Shown one piece after another: positions 1 to 9,200 of a stretch of DNA of 31,458 bases. Position 1 is the stretch's first letter. Each line of letters opens with the position of its first letter. The stretch comes from CAVRZY01 sp963725415 (GTDB lineage Bacteria > Acidobacteriota > Terriglobia > Bryobacterales > Bryobacteraceae): contig CAVRZY010000193.1 in NCBI GenBank assembly GCA_963725415.1, forward strand, positions 1 through 31,458, written 5' to 3'. The notes under the pieces are model-generated. The model was given only the letters and a program-made list of their open reading frames with translations. It was not told the origin of the DNA and made no database searches. The position numbers were made by a program, and so were the translations under genes.

Positions 1-1
1 A

Positions 2-1321
2 CCGGATGAGTGCCGCGAGGTGGCGGGCGGGAGAATCGTGCGTGTGAAGGCGAGCGGAAACGACGTGGTGTTGCGGCTGGAAGGTCCGGTGAACTCGCTG
101 CGCAAGGACCGCAGCCGCGCGACGGCCTCGCTGGGGGTGCATCTGGACGCTGGGGCAAGGGCGGCACGGTTCGAGGTGGGGGGCAGCCAGTTCATTTTGC
201 GGGAAGGGGAGTGGTCGGACTGGATACGGGTGAAGTTTCCGCTGATTCCGGGGATCAAGAGCGCCCGCGGGGGATCCTGCGGATCTTCGCGAAGAAACTC
301 TCGGGGGGCCTTCAGATTTACGTGACGCCGCTCAACATCGATCCGATCTCGCCGGAAGTCACCATTTCGGTTCCCGGCTCTTACAGCCGGGAGCTGGCGG
401 GGCCATCGGGCTGTTTTATACGCAGGGGACGGCGGAGGACACAGCGGCATTGCGGCAGGGAGTTTTTACGCTGAAGGAGTATTTGGCGCAGAGCCGGCTG
501 GCGGCGGAGGAACAACTGGCCCTGCTGCGGTATGGGATAGAGCGGCATCGTGGGGGGCTGTTTTTCCTGCACTTTTACGGAATCGACCAGAACTCGCACA
601 TGCTGTGGGGCAAGCACGAAGAGGAACTGCTGGAGACCTACCGGCTGGTGGATGACGCGATTGGGTGGGTGATGGAGCGGGCCGGAGAGGCCACGCTGGT
701 GGTGATGTCGGATCACGGGTTTGCGGCCTTCGACCGTGCGGTGCACCTGAATACCTGGCTGCTGCGGGAGGGATTTTTGACGCTGGACGATCCGGCGAAC
801 ACGGGAGGGGAGCAGCTGTTCGCGCACGTGGATTGGTCGAAAACGCAGGCCTACGGGCTGGGTTTGAACGGGCTGTATCTGAATTTGGCAGGGCGGGAGC
901 GCCAGGGGATTGTGAGGCCGGGGCCGGAAGCTGAACTGGTGCTGCGGGTGATTGCGAGGCGTCTACGGGAATTCCGGATCTCGAATCGGGACGCCAAGTG
1001 GTATCGAGCGTAGACGCGCCGCGTGAAGTGTTTAAGGGAACAGCTCTGGAGCTGGCGCCGGACCTGATTGTCGGGTGGAGCCCGGGCTACCGCTGCTCCT
1101 GGCAGAGTGCGCTGGGAGCGGTGGTTGCGGAGACCATCGAGGACAACAAGGATGCCTGGATCGGGGACCACTGCATGGACGGACGGCAGGTGCCCGGGGT
1201 GCTGTTCGTCAACCGTACGATCCGGCTGGCGGACCCGCAGCTTGCGGACCTGACGGTGACGATACTGAATGAGTTTGGAGTGCCGCGGCCGGGGGAGATG
1301 AGCGGGCGGGTGGTGTTCTGA
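2..1321 (+). CDS. Alkaline phosphatase superfamily (type I phosphodiesterase-like) protein, 5'-truncated, three frame breaks
   Basis: C-terminal part of a metal-dependent phosphoesterase; the start and the nucleophile region lie upstream of the window. About 440 residues are visible once three single-base losses are repaired: near 267-271 (G run), near 397-402 (G run) and near 976-978. Frame order is 2, 1, 3, 2. Metal-ligand motifs typical of the superfamily are visible: the segment HFYGIDQNSH (about 575-600), VVMSDHGF (about 700-722) and a late GDHCMDG segment (about 1165-1182). Other readable parts are an N-terminal beta-rich stretch and a C-terminal tail ending RVVF. The next two genes follow on the same strand, so it heads a probable operon. 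Substrate cannot be told. The breaks look like base-calling errors because frame-corrected residues join smoothly; a decayed gene is the alternative. Confidence 0.8.
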
Positions 1322-1325
1322 GGGA

Positions 1326-1346
1326 GGAGACAGGAGTCAGGAGTCA
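1326..1346 (+). repeat. Three tandem heptamers carrying SD cores
   Basis: Three consecutive 7-mers (GGAGACA, GGAGTCA, GGAGTCA) lie between the phosphatase stop and the next ATG at 1358. Each contains GGAG, so the array probably serves as the ribosome-binding region of the small gene downstream. Confidence 0.6.
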
Positions 1347-1357
1347 GAATAAAAGCC

Positions 1358-1546
1358 ATGGCGAAGACGATTAAGGTGGGGAAGGAGCTTTGGGAGCGGA
1401 TTGAGCGGGCTGCTAAGGCGGGCGGGTACAGTTCGGCGCAGGAGTTTGGCGAGCATGTGCTGGACAAATACGTTCCCAAGTCCGAGGACACGGATTCGAA
1501 AGAGGAGATTCTGAAGAGGCTGAAGGGCCTGGGCTACCTGGAATGA
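1358..1546 (+). CDS. Small ribbon-helix-helix-like protein (62 aa)
   Basis: Predicted 62-residue basic/acidic protein. Residues about 4-40 look like a ribbon-helix-helix fold: a short strand with alternating residues (TIKVGKELWERI), then two helices joined by a GYSS turn. This would suggest DNA binding or an antitoxin-like role, but no toxin partner is adjacent. The C-terminus is a charged helix ending LKGLGYLE, strikingly like the LRSLGYLGG segment in the sulfatase-like protein at 4122-6128. The gene lies 36 bp after the phosphatase gene, with tandem GGAG heptamers in front, and its stop overlaps the next start (ATGA). The operon context suggests a function tied to the phosphatase rather than a free regulator. 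Family assignment is by eye only. Confidence 0.6.
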   Translation: MAKTIKVGKELWERIERAAKAGGYSSAQEFGEHVLDKYVPKSEDTDSKEEILKRLKGLGYLE

Positions 1547-2286
1547 GCGCGATGTGGACGCTGGCGCCGGTGAGTGTGGCGGCGGGCGCCTTGATGATGT
1601 GGGTATTTCGACGGGCTGCCGATTGGGAGGCGCTTGGCGTGGCGGCCAACCGCATTCAGGCGCACCTGATGGAGTTCTGGCTATTCGTGGACGAGCCCTG
1701 GCTGGTGTGGAAGTCGTGGCGAGGGCTTCTTGGGGCGAACGCCCGGTTGCTGCGGCTGCTGCTGGTGCCAGTGGTGGTCCTGTCGGTCCCTATGACGCCG
1801 CTGTTCTTCTGTCTGGATGCGTTCTATGGCAGTACGCCTCTGGCGGTGGGCAGACCGGCGGTGGTCACGGCGGGGGTCAACCAGCCGGTGGAGGGACTCT
1901 CACCGCTTCCGGTATTGAGGGCGCCGGAGGGAATATCGGTGGAGAGCCCGGCGGTGCGGGTGTTCAGCCAGCGCGAGGTGAGCTGGCGCATCCGGCCCGA
2001 GCGGCCGGTGTCCGGGAAATTGCAGTTGGTAGTGGGCGGAAGGACGGTGGAGAAGAGCGTGGAGGCCGGGCAGGGCTGGCGCTGGTTGTCGCGGAAGCGC
2101 ACCCGATCTCTGGTCGAGTTGGTGCGTTATCCAACCGAGGCGCCGCTCAAAGCGGGGCCGGTGGACTGGATCGCAGTTGGGTACCCTTCGGCGAGCGTAC
2201 CGTTTCTAGGGTGGGAAGCCCACTGGTCTGTGTGGTTTATTGGGTTCTCTCTAGCAGGCGCGGCGCTGAGCCGGATGGGTCGTTGA
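1543..2286 (+). CDS. Hypothetical membrane protein
   Basis: 247 residues, family not recognised. Hydrophobic segments are visible near residues 5-21 (APVSVAAGALMMWVF), 68-92 (a long Leu/Val-rich stretch around LLLVPVVVLSVPMTPLFF) and 228-243 (WSVWFIGFSLAGAAL). Between the second and third lies a 130-residue soluble region rich in beta-type alternation and Pro/Val/Glu, probably extracytoplasmic and perhaps Ig- or sandwich-like. The start overlaps the stop of the 62-residue gene by ATGA, so translation is probably coupled and the two are co-transcribed with the phosphatase. The last 50 bp overlap the convergent VWA gene. A role as membrane partner of the phosphatase is inference from position only. 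Confidence 0.65.
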   Translation: MSAMWTLAPVSVAAGALMMWVFRRAADWEALGVAANRIQAHLMEFWLFVDEPWLVWKSWRGLLGANARLLRLLLVPVVVLSVPMTPLFFCLDAFYGSTPLAVGRPAVVTAGVNQPVEGLSPLPVLRAPEGISVESPAVRVFSQREVSWRIRPERPVSGKLQLVVGGRTVEKSVEAGQGWRWLSRKRTRSLVELVRYPTEAPLKAGPVDWIAVGYPSASVPFLGWEAHWSVWFIGFSLAGAALSRMGR

Positions 2287-3954
2287 CGATCTGGGTGAAG
2301 GGGATGGTCAGGGAGCCGATGTTGCCGGAGGGGCGGTCGCGGACCACGATGCGGAACTTTGTGGCGCCTGTTTGGCGGGGTGCGGTGGTTCGGTGGACGA
2401 TGCCGGTCTTCAGGCGGTTCTGGTAGGTCTCGGGTCGCATCTCAATATCGATGGTCTCCGAGAGGACGTGGTATTCGCGGCCCAGGTCGTCGGTCTGAGC
2501 GCACAGCACGTCGAGGGCGCCTAGCCAGAGCTGGCCCTGTTGGTCGAGGGTGACGCTGACCGGGTCTATGAGGATGTGAACCAGCACGGTGTCGGGCTGG
2601 GGTTGAGGGGAGAAATCCAAGCGCGCATCCAGGCGCACGGCGGTGGCGTCCAGGGGGCTCCAAACGGCGTCGCGCAGGACGTCCTCGGGGGATTGGAGTT
2701 GGACGGCAGCATCGAGGTAGCCTCTGCGATGCCGCACCACCAGTCTGGGGCGGTTCACGCGAACGCGAATGTCCCGGAAGCTGCCGTCCTCCTTGAGGTC
2801 GGTGGGATAGTAGCCCAGGGTGTAGGTCACGCGCGAATCCTCGACCGCCTCACGAACGGAGTTCATCAGGTCGTTGGTGTTGTAGTAGGTCTTTCCGCCG
2901 GTGCGCTGGGCCAGTTCCTTCATGGTTGCGACGTTGGTGTAGGCGGTGGGAGTGATGAGCAACCCGCGGGCATCCACCGGGTAGACGGCGAGGTTGGCGT
3001 TATTGAGGGCGCGAATGGTCCGGTCCACTTCCGGGCCAAAGGTGCGAAAGTTGCGGCCGGTGATGCGGCGCGCGTGTGCGGTCTCCTCGAATGAACCCCG
3101 GGTTTGGCGGGCCGACAGGTCGGTTGGGCGGGGAGCCAGCTTTGCGGCAGGTGGAGGGGAGTCGTCCAAAAACCCGAGTATCATGGGGAAGCCGCCGGAG
3201 ACCCAGACCAGGCTCTTGCGTCCAGGGACGCCGGCGAGATGGTTGGCGAGGGCCTCGAGGGCTCTCGAGGGAGGAGAGGATGCGTTGCTCCTGGTGAAAG
3301 TCGGCTTCGTCCTTCAGCAGATCGAGAATGCCTTGCAGCGCGTCCTGGGCCAGGGGGTCCGGTGATTGGGGTTTGATGGGCATGTCCACCGTGCTCATGG
3401 GAGAACCGCGCCGCGGTTCGGCGGTGTCCAGGACGGACGTGTAGAGGTTGCGGTAACGGGCGAGCGATTTCAGAAGCATGGTCGCGTCGGTGGTGTAATC
3501 GTGCAGGATGCGGATGCTCGCGGCCCAAGGTGTACAGGCCCACGCGGTCCTGAGGCTGGAGGCGCTCGAGATAGCGGATGATTTGCTGGCGGGCAACGGC
3601 CTGGTCGCCCCATTTGGTGTTCAGGCCGTCCAGCAGGATGGCCGTGACGTTGGCGGGGGCGCCGGAACGCTGTTCCAGCCGGTTGGAGAACACATTGGGG
3701 GGCAGTTGGGCGGCAGGGGCATAGAGCTGATCTTTAGACTCGACCGAGAAGATGCGGATTTCCTGGGTCTTGCCGTTGTCGCGAAGAACAAAGTCCTCTT
3801 TCTTCAGATTGGCGACCGGGCGGCCGTTTTTGTCCTGCACCACCACGTTGACTTGCACGAGGCGGGTGGTGGAGCGCAGGACCAGGGAGGGCTCCTGAGC
3901 CGGCATGGGGGCCAGGAGAAGGGGTGCCACGAACAATGAATGGATTCTCACCAT
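2237..3954 (-). CDS. VWA-domain secreted protein (acidobacterial VWFA-related, TIGR03436 type), two frame breaks
   Basis: Exported protein of about 571 residues after repair. The ATG at 3954 is chosen because it opens a clear signal peptide (MVRIHSLFVAPLLLAP...). Next comes a beta-rich domain with the phrase VNVVVQDKNGRPVANLKKED, then the VWA domain, where the MIDAS-like segment reads ILLDGLNT rather than classic DxSxS, as is usual in this acidobacterial family. After it come GRKSLVWVSGGF and a region with LAVYPVDARGL and YTLGYYP. Two extra bases break the frame: one near 3515-3521 (between YTLGR and SIRILHDYT) and one near 3258-3268, where a CTCGAG-AGCC-CTCGAG duplication makes slippage plausible. 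Function is unknown; VWA domains generally mediate metal-dependent protein binding. Transcribed divergently from the sulfatase-like gene. Confidence 0.8.
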
Positions 3955-4071
3955 GGCCGGGATTCCGCCGGATACCAGCGAAGACTCATTATCTGTCATT
4001 CCGCAGGCTAGCGCACGCCGACTGGAGAATCGGCGTTGGACAGGTCGGGGAGCTGCCCCACGTCCATTGTG

Positions 4072-4100
4072 TTGAATCAGGGGGCGAAAAGGTGTATACG
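4072..4100 (+). promoter_or_regulatory. Candidate sigma70-type promoter of the sulfatase-like gene
   Basis: TTGAAT at 4072-4077 and TATACG at 4095-4100 are separated by exactly 17 bp. Each box matches the consensus at four of six bases. Transcription would start about 15 nt before the ATG at 4122. It sits in the 167-bp divergent gap between the VWA and sulfatase-like genes. Confidence 0.4.
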
Positions 4101-4121
4101 TTGTCTGTTCGGGGTCACAAA

Positions 4122-6128
4122 ATGGAAACAGTGATGCGCTGGCTGTGTGTGGTAGGGCTGCTGGCGCTTAGTTCCTGTCAGTCATCGAGTAAGAAGAGTG
4201 TGCCGGCAGGGGAATCGCGGCGGCTGAACGTGGTGTTGGTGACCATTGACACGCTGCGGGCGGACCGGCTGGGGTGCTACGGCTATCGGAAGATCGAGAC
4301 GCCGAACCTGGACAAGCTGGCGCAGAGGGGGGTGCTGTTTGAAAACGCAGTGGCGCAGGCGCCGCTGACGGCCCCATCGCACGCCAGCATTTTCACGGGC
4401 ACGTATCCGGTGGTCCACAAGGTGCGGGACACGGGCGGGTTCGTGCTGGAGACGTGGAACACCACGCTGGCGGAGATTTTGCAGCAGCAGGGATGGGAGA
4501 CGGCGGGGTTCGTGGGGGCGTCGGTGCTGAAGAAGAGTTTCGGATTCAGCCAGGGATTCGGGGTCTACGACGACCGGATGCCGAAGCCCGCGGCGGGCGC
4601 CATGGCAAGTGAATATCCCGAGCGGCGGGCGGGAGAGGTGGTGGACCGGGCGGTGGGGTGGCTGGAGTCGCAATCGGGCAAGCCGTTTCTTCCTGTGGGT
4701 GCACGTGTTCGATCCGCACTCGCCTTACGATCCGCCGGCTCCGTTCGGGGAAAAATACCGGGGCAGGCTTTACGACGGGGAGGTGGCCTACACGGACCAG
4801 CAGCTTGGGCGGCTGTTCGAGGCGATGGCAAAGAAATCGCCGCCGGAGAAGACGCTGATGGCGGTGCTGTCGGACCACGGAGAGGGGTTGTCGGAGCACG
4901 GGGAGTACACGCATGGAGTGTTCCTGTATGACTCGACGCTGCGGATCGCGTTCCTGCTGGCGGGACCGGGCGTGCCCAAGGGCCTCCGGGTGAAGCAGCA
5001 GGCGAGAACCATCGACCTGCTGCCCACGCTGCTGGAGCTGATGGGGGTCAAGGCGCCGCAGGGGGTGCAGGGCGCCAGCCTCGGCCCGCCTTCGCCGGCA
5101 AAGAGGTCCCGACGGCCTATTCTTACGCGGAGACTCTGTTTACCAAGATCAATATGGGATGGGCGGAGCTGCGGGGGATACGGACCACCCGCTGGAAGTA
5201 CATCCGCGCACCCAAACCGGAGCTTTACGACCTGATGCAGGACCCCGCCGAAACGACCAACGTCATTGCGGGGCGCCCAGCGGAAGCGCAGGAACTGGAA
5301 GCCAAGTTGAAAGCAGTCACCGGCAACGTGGAAAAGGTGGAGACCGCGGTGGTGGACCGGCGCACCATCGAGCAACTGAGATCCCTCGGCTACCTGGGCG
5401 GGTTTTCACAGCGGCAGTACACGCTGACGGGCAAAGGCATCGACCCGAAGGACCGCATCGAGGTCCTAAGATTGCTGTATTTCGCGGTCTCTCCGGATGC
5501 CGGGGGTCCTTCCTCCCGGCGCACGGCCATGCTGCGCCAGGCACTCACAGCAGATCCCACTAACCCAACGGTCTACTATCATCTCGGCGATGAGTACGGA
5601 AAGGCCGGACGCCACAAGGAAGCCTTCAAGCTGTATCGGGACGGAATCAGCCGGGGGATTCGAACCGGCTGGATCTTCTCGCGGCTCGGCTGGCTGTATC
5701 TCCAGCAAGGGAACAAGGACGAGGCCATCGCCTCTTATGAGAGAGCGGCGCAGTTGAACCCGTCCGATTGCGAGAGTCTGAGCGACCTGGCAACGGCCTA
5801 CCTGGAAACAGGAAAGGTCGCGGACGCCGAGCGAGTCTACAAGTGGAGCCTGGCAACCGGCGAGGAATATGCCCCGGCCTACAACGGGCTGGGGCTGGTC
5901 GCCATCCAGAAGCAGGACCTGCCAGCGGCGCGCGGTCACTTTGAGAAGGCCGTGCAGCTTGACCCGGACCTCCTGGAGGCGCAACTGAACCTGGGGCGGA
6001 TCTACAAGATCATGGGCGCCAAGGCGCGGGCCCGGGCGTGCTTTAAGGCCTTCCTGGCCAAGGCCTCGCCCGCGGAATACGGCGAGATCATCCCTAAGGT
6101 GAGGGAAGAACTTGCGGCCCTGCAATAG
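4122..6128 (+). CDS. Sulfatase-like lipoprotein with C-terminal TPR domain, two frame breaks
   Basis: About 668 residues after repair. The start at 4122 gives a lipoprotein signal peptide with lipobox LSSC (ALSSCQSS), so it is probably envelope-anchored. Sulfatase/alkaline-phosphatase fold: the first metal site is VTIDTLRADRLGCYG (near residue 40), the active-site segment is LTAPSHASIFTG with Thr83 where sulfatases carry the formylglycine Cys/Ser, and the second metal segment is LSDHGEGLSEHG (near residue 250). About five TPRs follow, from residue about 473 to 660. Between the two lies TIEQLRSLGYLGG. The frame breaks are an extra T in the TTT at about 4685-4687 and a missing base in the C-rich stretch near 5084-5090. 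With Thr as candidate nucleophile this is more likely a phosphoesterase or phosphotransferase than a true sulfatase. Substrate unknown. Confidence 0.8.
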
Positions 6129-6155
6129 GCCACATTAAACTTCTTTAATGTGGCC
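6128..6155 (+). terminator. Perfect 12-bp stem-loop at the end of the sulfatase-like gene
   Basis: Arms 6128-6139 (GGCCACATTAAA) and 6144-6155 are perfectly complementary around a CTTC tetraloop. The left arm begins on the last base of the TAG stop. No T tract follows, so it may act as an mRNA 3'-end stabiliser, a Rho-assisted stop or an intrinsic terminator. Confidence 0.65.
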
Positions 6156-6159
6156 TGGC

Positions 6160-6188
6160 TTGACAGCCCTCAAAAAGCAGCAGAAAAT
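6160..6188 (+). promoter_or_regulatory. Candidate promoter of the TonB-dependent receptor
   Basis: A perfect -35 box TTGACA at 6160-6165 is followed after 17 bp by GAAAAT at 6183-6188 (four of six matches to the -10 consensus). It starts 5 bp after the preceding stem-loop and would give a leader of about 35 nt before the ATG at 6231. Confidence 0.45.
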
Positions 6189-6219
6189 CGGGAAGCGAGG
6201 ATTAGTCGCAGTTCTCGAT

Positions 6220-6225
6220 AGGAGG
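6220..6225 (+). promoter_or_regulatory. Strong Shine-Dalgarno site of the TonB-dependent receptor
   Basis: AGGAGG with a 5-nt spacer to the ATG at 6231. It fixes the start and indicates efficient translation of the receptor. Confidence 0.75.
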
Positions 6226-6230
6226 ATTGT

Positions 6231-9200
6231 ATGCGTAGGTTCTTGTGCGTGCAGAGCTTTCTGTTCTGCATCCTGGTTATAGTCTTGATCGCGCCATCTG
6301 CCTGGCCGCAGGCTAGCAGCACTGGTGTAAGCGGAACGGTGCGGGACCAGACGCGGGCGGTGATTCCCGGGGCCTCGGTGACGCTGACCAACACGAACAC
6401 TAACGTGGCCTGGAAGACCACCACCAATGAGACTGGGTTTTACCTGTTTCCTGGGACTGTGCCCGGGCCGTACACGCTGGTCGTGGAAGCACCCGGGATG
6501 CAGAAGTACGAGGGGTCCCTGACGGTGCAAGTGCAGCAGAGCGCGGTTGTGGACGTGACCATGAAAGTGGGACAGACCGCGGTGGAAATCTCGGTGCGAG
6601 ATGTGACCCCGATGACGCAGACGGACAGCCCGACGCTGGGTCGTGTGCTGGAACGGGCGCGCATCGAGCAGTTGCCCATCAACGGACGCGCCCTGACGAC
6701 GCTGTTGCAGACCGTGCCGGGCCAGGAGGGCACGCGGGCGTTCGGGTTGCGCGATTTCTCTTTTGAGATGGTGCTGGACGGCGCGGCCCTGGCGGACCGC
6801 TACTCCTGGAACCTCGTCACCGCCCGGCAACCCGGGCTGGACTCGGTCGAGGAGTTCAAGGTCGAGAACAACAACTCTTCGGCCAAGTTCGCCCGACCGA
6901 CCTCGATCGTGGTGACCACCAGGGGCGGCACCAACACGCTCCACGGTACGGCATTCGAGACCAACCGGAACAGCGGCGTGGGCGTGGCGCGGCAGCGGCA
7001 GGACAGTTACCTCAAACCGCCGTTCCTGAACCGCAACGAGTTCGGCGCCAGCGCGGGCGGGCCGGTTTACATTCCCAAGCTCTACAACGGAAAGAACAAG
7101 ACCTTCTGGTTCAGCTCCTGGGAGTGGTCCCGGCAAATCTCGAGTGTTACCTTGCAGATGTATGTGCCGACGCAGGCGATGCGGGATGGCAACCTGACCG
7201 GTCTCCAGAACGCCGCCGGGAACGCGATTACCATTTACGACCCCTGGTCCACCGATACCAACACCTGGAGCCGCGTGCCGTACCCCAACAACGTCCTGCC
7301 GCAGAGCAAACAGAGCCCGCTCTACAAGTACCTGATCGCGGTGACGCAGTTGCCGACGCTGTCAACGGTGAACCCCATGGCCGCCCCGAACTACATCGGC
7401 ACGTGGGGCCCGTTCAACTATCAATGGACGACCGCCAACCGCATCGACCACCGGTTCACCGATAAAGATTCGTTCTACGGCCGCTACTCACAGGGCAATT
7501 ACAGGAACAGGTCGCAATTCTACGGCCTGCCGTCGATGGACTGGAACAAGGTGCCCGGCAACACCCAAGGCAACTTCCAACCGAACAAGAGCCTCGCGCT
7601 CTCTCACGTGCACACCTTCTCGCCGACCTTCTTCAACGAGTTGCTGTTGGCCGGCACGCGCACGAAGATGGACGTCCTCACGGGCGATCCCACGGTGACT
7701 TACGACACCGCACTCGGGCTTCCCAACCCGTTCAACGTGAAGCAGTGGCCGGGTCTGTACAGCCTGGGATTCAACGGCAACTACCTGTTTGAAACGCAGA
7801 ACGGCAACGGCTTCTACGCCTTCTATGGCATTCTGGACGACAACGCGACGAAGATCAAAGGAAAGCACGAGTTGCAGTTCGGCTTCCACTTCCGTGCCGA
7901 CCGGATGAACCTCCTGCCGCAGCAGCAGCAGGGAGCCGGGAGCGACAGTTGGGACACCAACGCCACGTCGCTCTACGACCCCAGCACCTCGCGCACCAAT
8001 CCTTCTCAGCTTCCCTTCACTGGGGATCAGTTCGCCAATTTCTACCTGGGGCTGGGGAATTACAACAACCAGTTGAACCGGGGCATGTTCTATGCCCGGT
8101 CGAGGGAGTACGCAGCGTACTTGCAGGACAACTGGCGCGTGTCGCCGCGGTTGACCCTGAACCTGGGACTGCGCTACGACCTGTTCCCGCCGTATTACGA
8201 GAAGCACAACGCGGTGTCCAGTTTCGATCCCTCGGATAAATCGGTGGTTCTGGGCGCGCCCGTCAGCGAACTGATCAGGCTGGGTTACACGTTCCCGTCC
8301 ATCGTGAACCGCTTGACCGACATGGGCCAGAAGTTCAAGACCTACGATCAGGCGGGCCTGCCCAAGCACATGATCAACACTTCGAAGGACGGTTGGGGAC
8401 CGCGGATCGGCTTTGCGTACCGCGTGGGGGACGGGGCCAAGTCGTTCGTGCTCCGCGGCGGGTACCGCATCTCCTACTTCCACTTCGTGATGGGCGGTTG
8501 GGCGGCGCGCATGCGCATGAACGCCCCCATGACCGCGCGCTTTTATTGGAGCCAGACGCAGGCGGCCTATTCGCCGGACGGGATCGCCAACTACAGTCTC
8601 CGCACGGTGCCCGTCTACATCTCGGGCCAGAACACCACTCAACTGGTGCAGCCCAGCGACGCGAAAAGCCTGGCCCGCGGTTGCTGCGGGGTGTCCTACT
8701 TCAGTAAGGACATGCCCGACCCGCGCGTCCAGGACTGGAACTTCACCGTGGAGAAGGAGATCATGTCGAGCACGGTGGTGCGCGCCGGCTACTTCGGCAA
8801 CCACAGTACCCGCCTGGAGCAGCTTTACCAGTTCAACGTGGCCACGCCGGATTACATCTGGTACATGACCACACATAACCCGACGCCCACGGGTGAGTAT
8901 GCCAATGTGGCCAGGAACTTCTTCGACCAGACCTCCTACGGAACGCTCGAGCGCTGGCAGAATACCGGTTGGGGCAACTCCAACGGCTTCAAGCTGGAAC
9001 TGGAGCGCCGCTACTCGAAGGGCTTGGCCTTCGGGGCGTTCTATGTGATGGACAACGCCTTGATGGCCGGGGGCGGCGGTTATTCCGGCACCTCGCCGAT
9101 TCCGGAAGTGAACCAGTTCATGCCCGGCGAGGTGCCGACCGATATCAACGCGCGGAACAAGTTGTTGAACTACCAGCGCGACACCAGCATTCCGCATCAC

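Noticed and set aside
3955..4121. Minus-strand promoter for the VWA gene (GATAAT near 3987-3992 region)
   Set aside because: A GATAAT-like box exists but no acceptable -35 box lies 16-18 bp upstream, so it was not listed.
7488..9200. 570-codon open frame on the minus strand inside the TonB-receptor gene
   Set aside because: It is a shadow of the GC-rich receptor frame: composition is His/Arg/Val/Gln-rich with no family motifs, while the plus strand encodes a complete receptor.
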